DNA of 64,000 nucleotides from Phyllostachys edulis (lineage: Eukaryota > Streptophyta > Magnoliopsida > Poales > Poaceae): positions 110,002,999 to 110,066,998 of the forward strand of contig CM070562.1 in assembly GCA_036346405.1 (NCBI GenBank), in the 5' to 3' direction. The translations under genes were made by a program, and so were the position numbers. This document shows, piece after piece, positions 1-10,173 of this stretch; positions within the stretch are counted from its first letter, which is position 1; every line of letters starts with the position of its first letter. The notes below the pieces were generated by a model. That model saw nothing but the letters and a program-made list of their open reading frames with translations. It made no database searches and was not told the DNA's origin.

Positions 1-499
1 GATGAATGGAACACGTGTTATACGCTCCAAACCATACGATGGTACAACCTCGAGACATCGACTATTAACCACCCTACGGTTAAGCTTTTCACAAGCAACC
101 GCAAGGAAGTTAGCACATTGCTAACTTCTCTACCGCTCCGACCAACGTAACGCTTCACCAGGACGCCTTCTCCAGAGTAATGCGCCACCTCTTCGGAAGT
201 TATTTAAAGGTGAAGCACAAGAGACAAGAAGGGAGACGATAGGCGACACACAAAACAAGGCCAAGGCAAAGATATGCACGAAGCCTAAGCGGTGGAATTA
301 GAAGCTAGATAATCACCTTAGACTCATATTCTAAGTCCGATTGTCTTGCTACATTCCTCCATTCAAGGTAATTCAGGTAGTACTTAGCCACATCTTGTAA
401 ATCCAGTTCATATCAATAAAGAGCGACCCCCATTCCATTCCAGGATATTCCACGTCATTTTCCTCGTTTATTTTCGTAAGATCGGCGATTCGATCGTCG
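1..499. other. Unassigned segment, possible truncated LTR end
   Basis: No coding region is recognised. The segment has a TATA-like stretch near 205 (TTATTTAAAGG), a CAATAAA polyadenylation-like signal near 415 and ends in GTCGACA near 501, which is the order of signals in a plus-oriented LTR. The left part lies outside the window, so no terminal TG or target-site duplication can be tested. It could equally be ordinary intergenic DNA. Confidence 0.25.
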
Positions 500-503
500 A
501 CAC

Positions 504-605
504 GGATGACAGTGGCGTAGGGGAGATCGACGGTGCAGAGAGAGGAGGCTAGGGGATGACGGCGGCGTAGGGGAGGTCGACGGCACGGAGAGAGGAGGCT
601 CTAGG
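504..605. repeat. Two-copy tandem repeat, about 50 bp unit
   Basis: Two adjacent copies of a 50-52 bp unit start at 504 and 554. Each begins GGATGAC and contains GGCGTAGGGGA, TCGACGG and GAGAGAGGAGGCT. A third partial start (GGATGATTGCG) follows at 606. The copies differ at several positions, so the duplication is not recent. Confidence 0.7.
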
Positions 606-689
606 GGATGATTGCGTAAGGGTGCTGGGGAAGCGGACCGGAGAGTGAGCTCTGAGGACTGAGGAGTAGGGACGCAAACCCTAGCGGGG

Positions 690-1016
690 CCCTACTTAAA
701 AAAGACTATCACAGATGGTTCTATTAAATAACCGTCTGTGATACGTACGGTTATATTCCAGGACCGTCTGAGATAATCGAACATATCACAGACGGTTCTA
801 TTGGAGGACTGTCTGTGATAATCGAGAATATCATAGACGGTTCTATTTTACTAACCGTGTGTGATAATTATCACAGACAGTTTTATTATGGAACCGTCTA
901 TGATGTTGGGTGAATTTTTTGGACACGTGCGTGGGAGGGCGCGCGGCGCGGGAGGCAGAATATTTTGGTGCGTCGTTATCACAGACGGTTTATTCCACTA
1001 AATCGCCTGTGATAGT
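690..1016. repeat. CACTA left subterminal repeat array
   Basis: About eleven copies of a 12-13 bp motif related to TATCACAGACGGTT occur in alternating orientation between 705 and 1016, forming back-to-back palindromes of the type ACAGACGGTT...AACCGTCTGT. In this superfamily, subterminal arrays of this kind are binding sites for the element's own DNA-binding protein. The degenerate terminus CCCTACTTAAAAAAGAC at 690-706 borders the array. Confidence 0.8.
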
Positions 1017-1222
1017 TCCTTCTGTTATTTAAAAACTATTCTGTTTTTCGACTAGCCATGCCCTCTGAAAACAAGAAATCAGCTTATACAATCACATATG
1101 GATTGATTTCTTAATTAGTGAATCAAATACAATGGAATAATTCCTTAATTACATACCGAGTTTGTTAATTACAACGGAACAATTTTCTAAATAGGTGTCA
1201 CCGTGTGGGATCATTCCACTTG

Positions 1223-4200
1223 CTATTTCGTTTTAAAATATAGCCCTTCACGATGATCGACGTGCATATAGCTAGCTTCCTCACTTGGTTCTTCCTCAAG
1301 CCTGATGTCGTCTCCGAAAGGAGGCAACTCGTCAAATTGGCGGTTCTTATTTGTCGGGTCCTTTACATAAAAAACTTGAACAACTTGCTTAGCGAGTACA
1401 AATGGTTCGTCCATGTATCCAACATATTCGAGGTCCACAGTAGTGACGTCGTACTTGTCGACCTTCACACCCTGTGGAAGTTTGACCCAATGGCACCGAA
1501 ACAGGGGGATCTTGAAAAGTACATAGTCGAACTCCCAAATCTCCTCTACAAACCCATAGTAGGAGCTCAATCCAGCGGTATTGAACTGCTCGTGAAACGC
1601 ATCTATGTCGTATCCATTTATGTCGTATCCTTGCCATGTCACAACTGTAAATTTTGACCCTTTTTCCAACCATGGCAGCGTGTCATCATCACTTGATGAC
1701 GGCCTCCCAGTAAATCGCACCTTTAACCATGCGTTGAACCGGCGGTTGTGCTCTCTTATGATCCAAACCTCCGATCAGCCTGGATTCTGTTAGTGTACCA
1801 TGTCTTTGTGCTCGTCGATGTACGGAGACACTTCAGTCATGTGTTGCAAGACCGTGAAATGGGCTTGAGCGTACGCGTCTAAATCGGGAGTGATTGCTTT
1901 CCTTCCGATGGTCCCGATACCCTCAAATTCCCCTCATGACGAGATAGAGGCACACCTATCGGTTCCACCTGAGCCATGCAGTCGACGTAGAACTCAATGA
2001 CCTCTTCGGTTGCATAACCTTCGATGATGCTGCCCTCCGGCCGACATAGGAACACAGGGCCATATATCTTTATCTCTTTCACAAGGTGAACAATGAGATG
2101 GACCATGGTATCAAAAAATAACGGAGGGAAATACATCTCAAGATGACATAGAGTCGTCACCACCTCGGCCTACAGCGCATCATGTCCTTCAAAATCGATG
2201 ACCTTCTAAGCAATTGAGTTAAAGAAAATAACACAGCCTCATGATTGCCACTAGGATCTTGTTCGGTAAAATACTTCTAATTTCAACAGGAAGCATTTGT
2301 GTCATCAGCATATGACAATCATGAGACTTTATACCAATTAATTTTAAATCTTCCATAGAAACAAGTTTCTTCATGCTGGCAGAGTAACCAGGCGAAACTT
2401 TCACACCATGTAAGCTTTGACATAGTTCCTCTCTCTTGGCCTTGGACAGAGTGTAGTAAGCCGGGGGAAGGTACGTTCGTCCTTTATCGGTCTCTTTCGG
2501 TGCTAACTCGGTTATTATGTTCATATCAACCAAGTCACGCCGTGCGTTGACACCATCCTTTGTTTTGTCACGAATGTTCAGTAAGATACCAATCAAGCTA
2601 TCACATACATTCTTCTCCACGTGCATGACGTCGATGCAGTGACGAACTTCTAAGTACTCCCAATAAGGCAAGTCCCAAAAAAATTGATCGCTTCTTCCAA
2701 ATGTTCATTTGATGGATCCTCAATTTACGTCCCTTTCCAAACACAACATCAATATCCTTGACCATATCATAGACCTCTTTCCCTATAAAAGCTCTTGGAG
2801 CTAAACCGTCCTCCTTATTTCCGACGAATTATTTCTTCATCTTGCGGTATGGCTGATACCTGGGAAGGAACTTACGGTGACACATGTACACAGTTTTGTG
2901 CGAGTTTTTCAGCCACATACACTCGGTATCATGTAAGCAGTGCGGACATGCTTTGGCTCCATTTGTACTGAACCCCGACAGGTTACCAAGGGCAAAAAAA
3001 ATCATTGATGGTGCAGAACAACATGACGCGTAAAGTGAAGTTCTCTCGTTTGTACGCATCCCATACGTGTACCCCTTCGTTCTACAGTGTCACAAGATCT
3101 TCCAGCAATGGTGCTAGGTACACATCAATATCGTTCCCAGGTTGCTTCGGCCCTTGGATAAGTAGTGACATCAAAATGTACTTCCGCTTCATACACAGCC
3201 AAGGAGGAAGGTTGTACATACATATATTCATGGGCTAGGTGCTATGTCGGTTGCTCATGTTACCGAAAGAATTCATTCCATCTGTACTCAACCCAAACCT
3301 TATATTCCTCGGTTCCGCACCGAAGTCTTCGAAGCTCCTATCAAAGTTTCTCCACCAGGCAGAATCAGCAGGGTGTCTTATCTTTCCATCTTTCTTATGC
3401 TCCTCCGAGTGCCAGCGCAGCTATCTTGCCTCCTTTGGGTTCGCAAATAAACGCTTCAAACGGAGAATTATAGGCAGATACCACAACACCTTAGTAGGAG
3501 ATCCTTGCTTCACATCAATGCCCTCGCCGTCATCAGAGTGATTCTTACGCTTGTATCAGGATGCTTTGCACACTGGAAATACATGCATGTCTGTATACTC
3601 TTTACGGTAGAGGATACAATCGTTCGGGCATGCATATATTCTTTCTACTTCCATTCCCAATGGACAAAGAATCTTCTTGGCTTGGTAGGTAGTTCTGGGC
3701 AACACGTTTTCCTCTGGAAGGATGTCCGCTAGGAGACCTAGTAATGTCGTGAAACTCTTGTCGGATCAACCATTGCTTGCCTTCAATTTCAACAGTTCAA
3801 GCACGGAGGACAACCTTGTATATTCCGGCTTGCAGCCCGGGAACAAAGGTTTCTCCGAGTCCTCCATTAAGCCCTCGAATCTACCAGACTCTCTATCACT
3901 ATAGTCTCCTTCTGCATCGCGTAGCATTTGATCCAGATTGTCATCGTACGACCTACCATCATCGAAAGCATAGTCCACATCCGGCATATCGTTGTCTTCC
4001 TCGACGATGTTACTACCTTCCGGTATAATATGTTCCTCACCGTGACTGGTCCAACATATATACTCCTTTTTGAAACCCCTTCGAATCAAGTGCCCTTTGA
4101 TCTGCGCTGGGTTGGTAACCATCTTCAGATTATCGCAATCGATGCATGGACAATCCATAAATTTTATCCCCTTCTTCACCATATCCTGCTCGGTAGCTCT

Positions 4201-4263
4201 TTTAAAAGCAAACACGCCATCAATGTACTCTTCACTCACACGGTTCTCAACGTACATCCAGCT
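1223..4263 (-). pseudogene. TNP2-type CACTA transposase pseudogene
   Basis: Transposase for cut-and-paste movement of the CACTA element, now broken. Reading leftwards from 4263: a Transpos_assoc-like N-terminus (SWMYVENRVSEEYIDGVF, with CPCIDCDN near 4150); a conserved stretch rich in STYQAKK, LCPLGMEVE and ACPNDCILYR (3770-3540); the core with GLSTDGMNSFGNMS, YNLPPWLCMKRKYI and LLIQGPKQPGNDIDVYLAPL (3330-3100); CPHCLHDT (2940); RHCIDVMHVEKNVCDSL (2650-2580); then a DUF4218-like part (EGSIIEGYATEEVIEFY, about 2030) and a DUF4216-like C-terminus (1720-1223). Damage: the expected initiator before DRSW reads ATA; a TGA at 3766-3768 stands where the family has Trp (NGWSDKSF context); several frame changes follow between 3500 and 1700. 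It cannot give a full-length protein. No second (TnpA-like) gene is evident. Confidence 0.88.
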
Positions 4264-4605
4264 TCGGTCTATCTACGCACGTAACAAATTGAGGCTCACT
4301 ACGATGTAAACGATATTATTTTACACAATATAGGACAAGTGAATGTATATATACATATTGCTCATTGTTCTATTATAAATCTTAACTACTAATAACCTCC
4401 TCAGATGATAAACCTAGCTATCATCCATGCATCTCTCTAGATTATAATGCATATAATTAGAAGCAAATACTAACATTAGATCACCAAGAATAAATAGATC
4501 TACCAGCACACTTGCAAATCTACTAGATTTAATTCTTTCACCAAACGCCTAGAGCAGCCGCCTTCAAAGCAAATAGACATCGAGATGATCACCGAGTCTG
4601 GAGGA

Positions 4606-6960
4606 TGTAAGATCGAGGAGGCCGACTAGAGGGGGGTGAATAGGCGTTTTAAAAACTTCTTTGGCTAAAACCGATTTCTAATGCGGAAGCTAATACAAAT
4701 ACGGTTTTGCACAATTAAAGCCTAAATCAACTAGGTTCAACTAAGTGTACCAACAATACAAGTCTATTGATAAATATAACAGTCAAGCAAGGACTTGTAA
4801 GCAATTCAATTTAATCAATGTAAATAGCACAAAGAAAAGCAAACATTCATACACAATGAATATAAATGCAATAGTAAAGCAATAGAATGCAAACCACAAT
4901 TGACACGGCGATGTTTTACCGTGGTGATCGGAGACTTGCCGGTCTCCCCTAATCCACGTTGAGGCAAGCCCAAACTAATTGGACCAGCTCCACGAATTGA
5001 GCACCCGCCTCCGAGGTAAGTCCAACCACTTGGACCGATTCCAAACCGAACCAACACCTCGCTCCACTAGGGTTGCTCTTTCCTCCACTCCGGAGATGGC
5101 GAGCACCACACCACTCACAAACCTCCTGGGTCTTCTCACAACCTTCTTTGAGAAGCTCACCGGCGCAACGACGCCACCACGCCGTCTAGGTGTCGGCAAA
5201 CACTAAGAGTAACAAATCTCCAACGCTCACTTGAACCAATCAAGTGTCTAAGCTCAAATGGATACTCAATCCACTACCTAAGGCAACACATGCACTTAGG
5301 GTTTGCTCTCTAACCTCACTAAGTGCAACACATGCACAAAAGAGAATGAGAGGCTTGCTCTTTGCTCAATGGAATGTCTAGGGGCACCAGCAACCTACCC
5401 ACACATGGCCAAGGTCGTCTCGCGGCTAACGGTCGGTCGAGACGCCTGTGCTCCAACGGCTATAAAACTAGCCGTTGGACCATGTCCGTCCAGCATCGCC
5501 AACCAAGGTCCGTCGTCTGCATACGCTACCCGTACAACCGTCCAAACACTCATGGTCGTATCGCTCCACAAAGGAGCAACAAATGCGCTAAGCCCCAAAA
5601 ACATCTGTTTTGAAAATTAGAACCGCCACAGAGAAATCGGATCAACCGATGTGCGGTCATACCGCACTAAGAATCAGTCGAACCGCAGCACGGTCGTACC
5701 GCCCATAACACATCGGTACAACCGATTCACAACAAAGCAACACATGCTCAAATGCATCTCCTCTGGAAATAATGAACCGCCAACAAATAATCGAAATAAC
5801 CGCCTACGGTCGTATTGTTCGAACACACCGGTACTACTGTTCTCAATCGAGCAACACATGCTCAACAAAGTGAGTTCCATTGCATAAGAGCCAAGATATC
5901 ACCTTAGCCTTGATCGTACACAACGCCGGTTCAACCGATTTTCCTGAGAAGACAACAGATTGCATTCGCTTCAACTCAAATTGCAAAACACATTTGCCAA
6001 TTTGATACGCAATGCAAATAAGGGTTCAAGTGGGATTCTCAACAAGTTGCAAAACACATTTGCACACTTTTAGAATCACACCACAAGGAATAAGGTACAT
6101 GGACTTACACCATTTGCAAAACACATTCACAAACTTAAGTCACATGCTACAGGGTTATCCATGAGCCACAACTATTTGCAAAACACATTCGCAAATATTG
6201 GCAACATGTTAAGATGAGCTAGAGCAAACACAGTGAGCTATCAACACATGACAAACTCAAGCTACTAGTCAAGACCCCTCTTAATAGTATGGCAACCTAT
6301 ACTAGCAATCCGGTCTTCCAACCAAACACCAAGACCGGTAAAAGACTAGACACATCCTTAGCCCTAACTAGTCATACCTTTGCCTTGCACAACCACTTGA
6401 AGCTTGATGACGCACATCCTCACTTCAAGTCCGGGTTCTTGACTTGAATGCTCATCAACACATGATGAGTTCTTCACTTGATCTTCATCAACACATGATG
6501 AAGCTTTGCTTCGGGATCTTAACTTGATGCTCATCAACACATGATGACATCCTCCATCCCGAGTCTTGCTGCACTCTTCACTCGACCTCCATCAACACAT
6601 GATGGGTCTTCACTTGACTTGATGATCAACACATGATCATCTCTTCTTCTTGAACATCATCGACACACGATGATTTCCTTCACTTGACTTTCATCAACAC
6701 ATGATGGAACTCATCTTGACTTGATGGCAATCAACACATGATATCATCCCAAGTCTTCATTATCATGAAACCTAACCTGCTTATCCAACTCATGAAAAAT
6801 GTTAGTTCCACAATATGATTATCGTTAATTACCACAACATACCATTAACTCATTAATGGTGGGACAAGATACCACAATCATTCCCTCTTTGGTAATTGAT
6901 GATAACCACTTCAATAACAAATAATTGAATGTAGATAGATATGAGTATATAGGCACCACA
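4606..6960 (-). mobile_element. SIRE/Maximus-like LTR inside the CACTA element (right edge unsure)
   Basis: The segment starts TGTAAGATCGAGGAGG...GACTAGAGGGGGGTGAATAGG at 4606. This is the reverse complement of the end of the well-delimited LTR at 43194-45203 and matches the left end of the LTR at 49522, so this copy is in reverse orientation. Like those two it carries a cluster of CGGT-n-ACCG inverted repeats (5645-5940). It follows GAGGA (4601-4605), but I could not find a matching duplication on the right, so the right boundary between about 6880 and 6960 is a guess. No gag or pol sequence is present, so it is either a solo LTR with a damaged flank or a fragment. Confidence 0.6.
5277..6750. 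repeat. Array of ~17 hairpins with constant ACACA loop and variable stems
   Basis: About seventeen short inverted repeats share the loop ACACA while their arms differ. Examples: GTGCA-ACACA-TGCAC (5318), AGCA-ACACA-TGCT (5740), GAGCA-ACACA-TGCTC (5849), GCAAA-ACACA-TTTGC (5983; flanking CAAATT/AATTTG also pair), TGCAAA-ACACA-TTTGCA (6049), CTCATCA-ACACA-TGATGAG (6452), CTTCATCA-ACACA-TGATGAAG (6484), CCATCA-ACACA-TGATGG (6588), GATGATCA-ACACA-TGATCATC (6622) and ATCATCG-ACACA-CGATGAT (6658). In the last, both bases beside the loop have changed together (A..T to G..C). Some units near 6110 and 6235 have weaker stems. The sequence shows the pattern; its function or mechanism is unknown. Confidence 0.8.
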
Positions 6961-7235
6961 CAGGTTTAATACCGGTGTAAGGGGAGAAGAGTGAGGAGCC
7001 ATTTTGTTCATGCTTGAGAGTACGTAGAACGATGTGTAGTGAGGAATACGGTGGCGGATGATCTCGTTTGTGCTTGAGAGTATAGCGATGTGTGAGAAGT
7101 ACGGTGGTGGATGATCATTGTTATAAAACATGCAAAGAGTAACGTCAGCACGGGAGACGAAGAGACGCATCGCTCGGGAGGCGAAGCGGCATTCAACATA
7201 TCACAAACACTTCCAACCACAAATAGTATGAGTAC

Positions 7236-7584
7236 AAAAATAATCACAGACGGATCGTATTCAAAACCGTCTGTGATAGTCTTAATATCACATACGGATC
7301 ATATGAAAAGCCGCATGTGATAGTTCACATACGGTTTTAAATATTCACCGTCTGTGATATCAATAACTATCACAGACGGTTTTAGTCCGAACCGTCTGTG
7401 ATAATTTCATAAACGGTTTGAAAGATGAACCGTTTGTGACATCACATCTTCACAGGTGGTTTTTACCGCAACCAGTAGTATAGACGTGCGTTAAACTAAA
7501 ACCGACTATGATTGTATTTAATACAGACGGTTCCAAGGAACCGTCTGTGATGAGACATCCAGTATTAGCCTTTTTGTAGTAGTG
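7236..7584. repeat. CACTA right subterminal array and terminal inverted repeat
   Basis: About thirteen copies of ATCACAGACGGTT or its complement alternate between 7241 and 7550, followed by the 17-bp terminus GCCTTTTTGTAGTAGTG at 7568-7584. The copies are better preserved here than at the left end. This is the 5' side of the element relative to its transposase. Confidence 0.88.
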
Positions 7585-7797
7585 TCCCTACGGCGAGCAC
7601 ATCACCCCCGCCATGGGCACAACGTCGTGGTGGAGGGTTCCACAACGGCAGCATAGGTGACGTTGTCGCTGGGAGCAGTGGCAATAGCGCCTTCCCAACC
7701 GGGGATAGCGTCGCGCCTGGCCAGACGACCAATGCAGCCACCAAGAACACCATCACATCGCCGACCACCAAGAACCGGGCGCGCCGGTGTGCCATTC
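7585..7797. other. GC-rich spacer between two DNA transposons
   Basis: About 210 bp of GC-rich sequence separate the CACTA terminus from the TTA target site of the PIF/Harbinger element. Open frames exist on both strands, but none shows a recognisable domain. It is probably the original DNA that received both insertions. Confidence 0.4.
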
Positions 7798-7856
7798 TTA
7801 GGGCCTCTTTGTTTAGGCTTTTTTTCTGGCTTAAAAGCAAAAATGCCTAAGCCTAA

Positions 7857-10173
7857 AGCCCTCTTTGTTTAGGCTTAGGCTTTTTGGCTTATAGCTTAAA
7901 GCCAGCTTTTTGGCTTAATCAGCTTATAAGCCTCTAAGCTTTTAAGCCAAGCTTTGTTGTTTGGTAATCAGGCTTTTTATAGGATGTTGGCTTATTGAGT
8001 TGTGTGTGAAGGATAAAAGGTCTGAAATGCCCTTAAGGGTTTAAAGGACCTTGTTAAGCATGTATTTAAACTGATTTTTGCATAGGGTCTGAAAATATGA
8101 CGATACATGCATGTGTACCTATGAAACAAAATAGATATCGCTCGTACATGACAAAATTCCCACTCGATTGTAACATATAAATGTTGACAATACAAATCGA
8201 GCATTTTAATTCAAGGTCTAAACATTTTACTTCCAAAAAGAAGGTGCAAGCAATATTACAAACACTGCTATAAATATTTTGGCGACCTCTCCGAACATTT
8301 CACAAAGGCCAGAAAAAGAGAAGTACAAAATCTCAATGTTTCTAACACTTTTGACAAAATCATCACACAAATATCAGTATGCAGTTCTACAAAGTGCGGT
8401 CGCTACGGTTCTTCCTTATTAAGTTTAGCGAGTGCTCGATAAGCGAACAACTTCTCCTCTCGGGCTCGTTTCTTCGCCAAGGCTTCCTCATCCAGCACTT
8501 GGATGGGTGACCACTCGGGTAGAGCAAACCAATCTTTGTCTCCAGAGGAATGCTCTTTCAAGGCATGCATGCCATTGAGGGCTCAGCTTTAGTGCAGCGT
8601 AGTCCAATGCAAAGGTTCTGCAGAGCAAAGGCGATCCCATATTTCACCGCTCCAAAGTGTCCACCGCAAATACAAGCAAGAATAAGAATGCAAATAACAA
8701 AACATCACCGGTGGTTTCAATTGTATATATTGATAAATGACATATAAATGAGTTTCTACCCTTTCAAATGCTAGCTTGAGCTCCACCTTAATGAACACAC
8801 CGTCATAATAAAACCTTTTGCTTGATTCCATCTATATTATGTGTACCTTTTAGCAAGAGACTATAAAATCTATTTCACTACCTTAACACAACTGTCTCAA
8901 TAATGAGTAGTTGAGAACCACACTTTGAAAGAAATCGAGCAACAATGTACTATCAACATATCCACAACTAAATTTACGTGCCATGGTACTCAATTACTAC
9001 AACCATAAATGGCACTACAATATTTTCAAGATAAACAGCGTGTGTACTGCCTAATCTCACATACACACGTCAGAGAAACTCAAGTTTCCTTTTAAAAAGC
9101 AAAAAATAAGTTAATGCAAATTGTTTACTAGACAACTCAAGACAACAAAATAGGATTTGATCCAAAATGCCCAAGTCATTAGGCCGTGAGTATATTGTGT
9201 AGCATTGATTTTGCTATGTGAGAGCTCAAAATGAACAAAGGATATTCAAGCAGAGATCCATAGTAGAGAATTCTCGATGATAAAATGTGTTGTTACATTG
9301 GCAACAAAGTATTGATTTCAATCATCTAGTGAGCATTGTTATCGATGCTATGCTCCAAAGAGCATCAAAGTATAGCATTCAATCATCCTCTAATGCTCCA
9401 AAGAGCATCAAAGTATTGATTTCAATCATCAAAGTATTGCTTTTCTTCGTAGGTACTCAATTCTGCAAGTGTGCAACGGATTAAGGATTTGAAGAACACC
9501 AAACTCTCGGAGAACAGTCCTAAATTGTCAGAGAGGAAGCTAGAATAGATAGTAGTGTGTCAATTACCTTTTGCAATGCCTCTTATGATGGAAACTCTTG
9601 TAGGCCAATCAAGAACACTAGCACTGCTACCATATCATTCAAAGAACCTCAATTGGCACAAACCCATAGAGGCGGCGGGGTTAGGGAAGGGTTGGGGAGG
9701 AGAGGGAGGCGCATTGGGGATGGGGAGGGAGGCGGTGGGAGGGGACGGGATTGAGGCGTCGGGGTTGGGGAGGAGAGGGAGGCGCCATTGGGGATGGGGA
9801 GGGCGGCGGCGTGGGAGGCGGTGGGAGGATGGGATTGAGGCGTCGCGGTTGGGGAGAGGAGGGAGGCGTCGGCCGGGTTGGGGAGGAGGCGTCGGCGTCG
9901 GGGTTGGGGAGGGGAGGCGGTGGGAGGGGACGGGGTTGGAGGCGGCGGGGTGTTAGCCGAACGGTGAAAAGAACGGAATCGAGAGGAAAAAACAAAACGG
10001 TATGAACTTATATATGATGGCATTTTGCGGGTAATTTTAACGAAGTTTAGTGGCAAAGGGGTATTTCATTCCGCAAAAACAAAAAAAAGCACCTCTTCCC
10101 TGGCTTATGGCTTTTAGGCTTAAATTGGCTTAACTTATTTTAAGCCGGACAAAAAGCCTAAACAAAGAGGGCC
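7857..10173 (-). mobile_element. Internally deleted PIF/Harbinger copy, inverted inside its own relative
   Basis: Termini AGCCCTCTTTGTTTAGGC and (complement) GGCCCTCTTTGTTTAGGC differ only at the first base and are flanked by TAA (7854-7856, 10174-10176). The left subterminal region (about 7985-8085) is the reverse complement of the outer element's right end (16075-16170). The right part (9660-10173) is the reverse complement of the outer element's left end, including its GC-rich stretch. It is therefore the same family inserted in opposite orientation. It lacks both transposon genes and is non-autonomous. The middle (8220-9550) is not shared with the outer element as far as I can see, and holds a short coding-like fragment at 8403-8582. 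Confidence 0.85.
8403..8582 (-). CDS. Coding-like fragment of unknown origin inside the non-autonomous element
   Basis: An open stretch of about 59 codons ends at a TAG at 8403-8405. Its sequence is protein-like rather than random: an acidic/aromatic part (DKDWFALPEWSPIQVLDEE) followed by a charged, helix-prone tail (ALAKKRAREEKLFAYRALAK). It could be the last exon of a captured host gene, because an AG precedes the open stretch, or the remnant of an element-encoded ORF. I do not recognise the family. No similar sequence is visible in the outer element. Confidence 0.4.
   Translation of the reverse strand, partial: ALNGMHALKEHSSGDKDWFALPEWSPIQVLDEEALAKKRAREEKLFAYRALAKLNKEEP

Larger units (their letters stand above)
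690..7584 (-). mobile_element. CACTA (En/Spm) DNA transposon, decayed
   Basis: The right end (7568-7584) is the reverse complement of CACTACTACAAAAAGGC, a standard CACTA-type terminus. The left end is proposed at 690-706, where CCCTACTTAAAAAAGAC matches that terminus at 13 of 17 positions. Both ends are followed inwards by dense inverted copies of a TCACAGACGGTT motif, the expected subterminal repeats. A TNP2-type transposase pseudogene lies between them on the minus strand, so the element's 5' end is on the right. The bases next to the two termini (GGG at left, TCC at right) do not form a 3-bp target-site duplication, so the left boundary or one flank has changed. A SIRE-like LTR sits inside it from 4606. 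Confidence 0.8.

Noticed and set aside
1253..1657. Plus-strand open frame of 134 codons
   Set aside because: It is the opposite strand of the DUF4216-like end of the TNP2 transposase pseudogene.
6410..6760. CRISPR-like array
   Set aside because: Repeats are short, unevenly spaced and part of a plant LTR; the constant part is only a loop.
9649..10005. Gly/Arg- or Pro-rich open frames
   Set aside because: Product of a GGGGAGG-type low-complexity tract at the end of the inner PIF/Harbinger element; the outer element has the complementary tract at 10380-10700.
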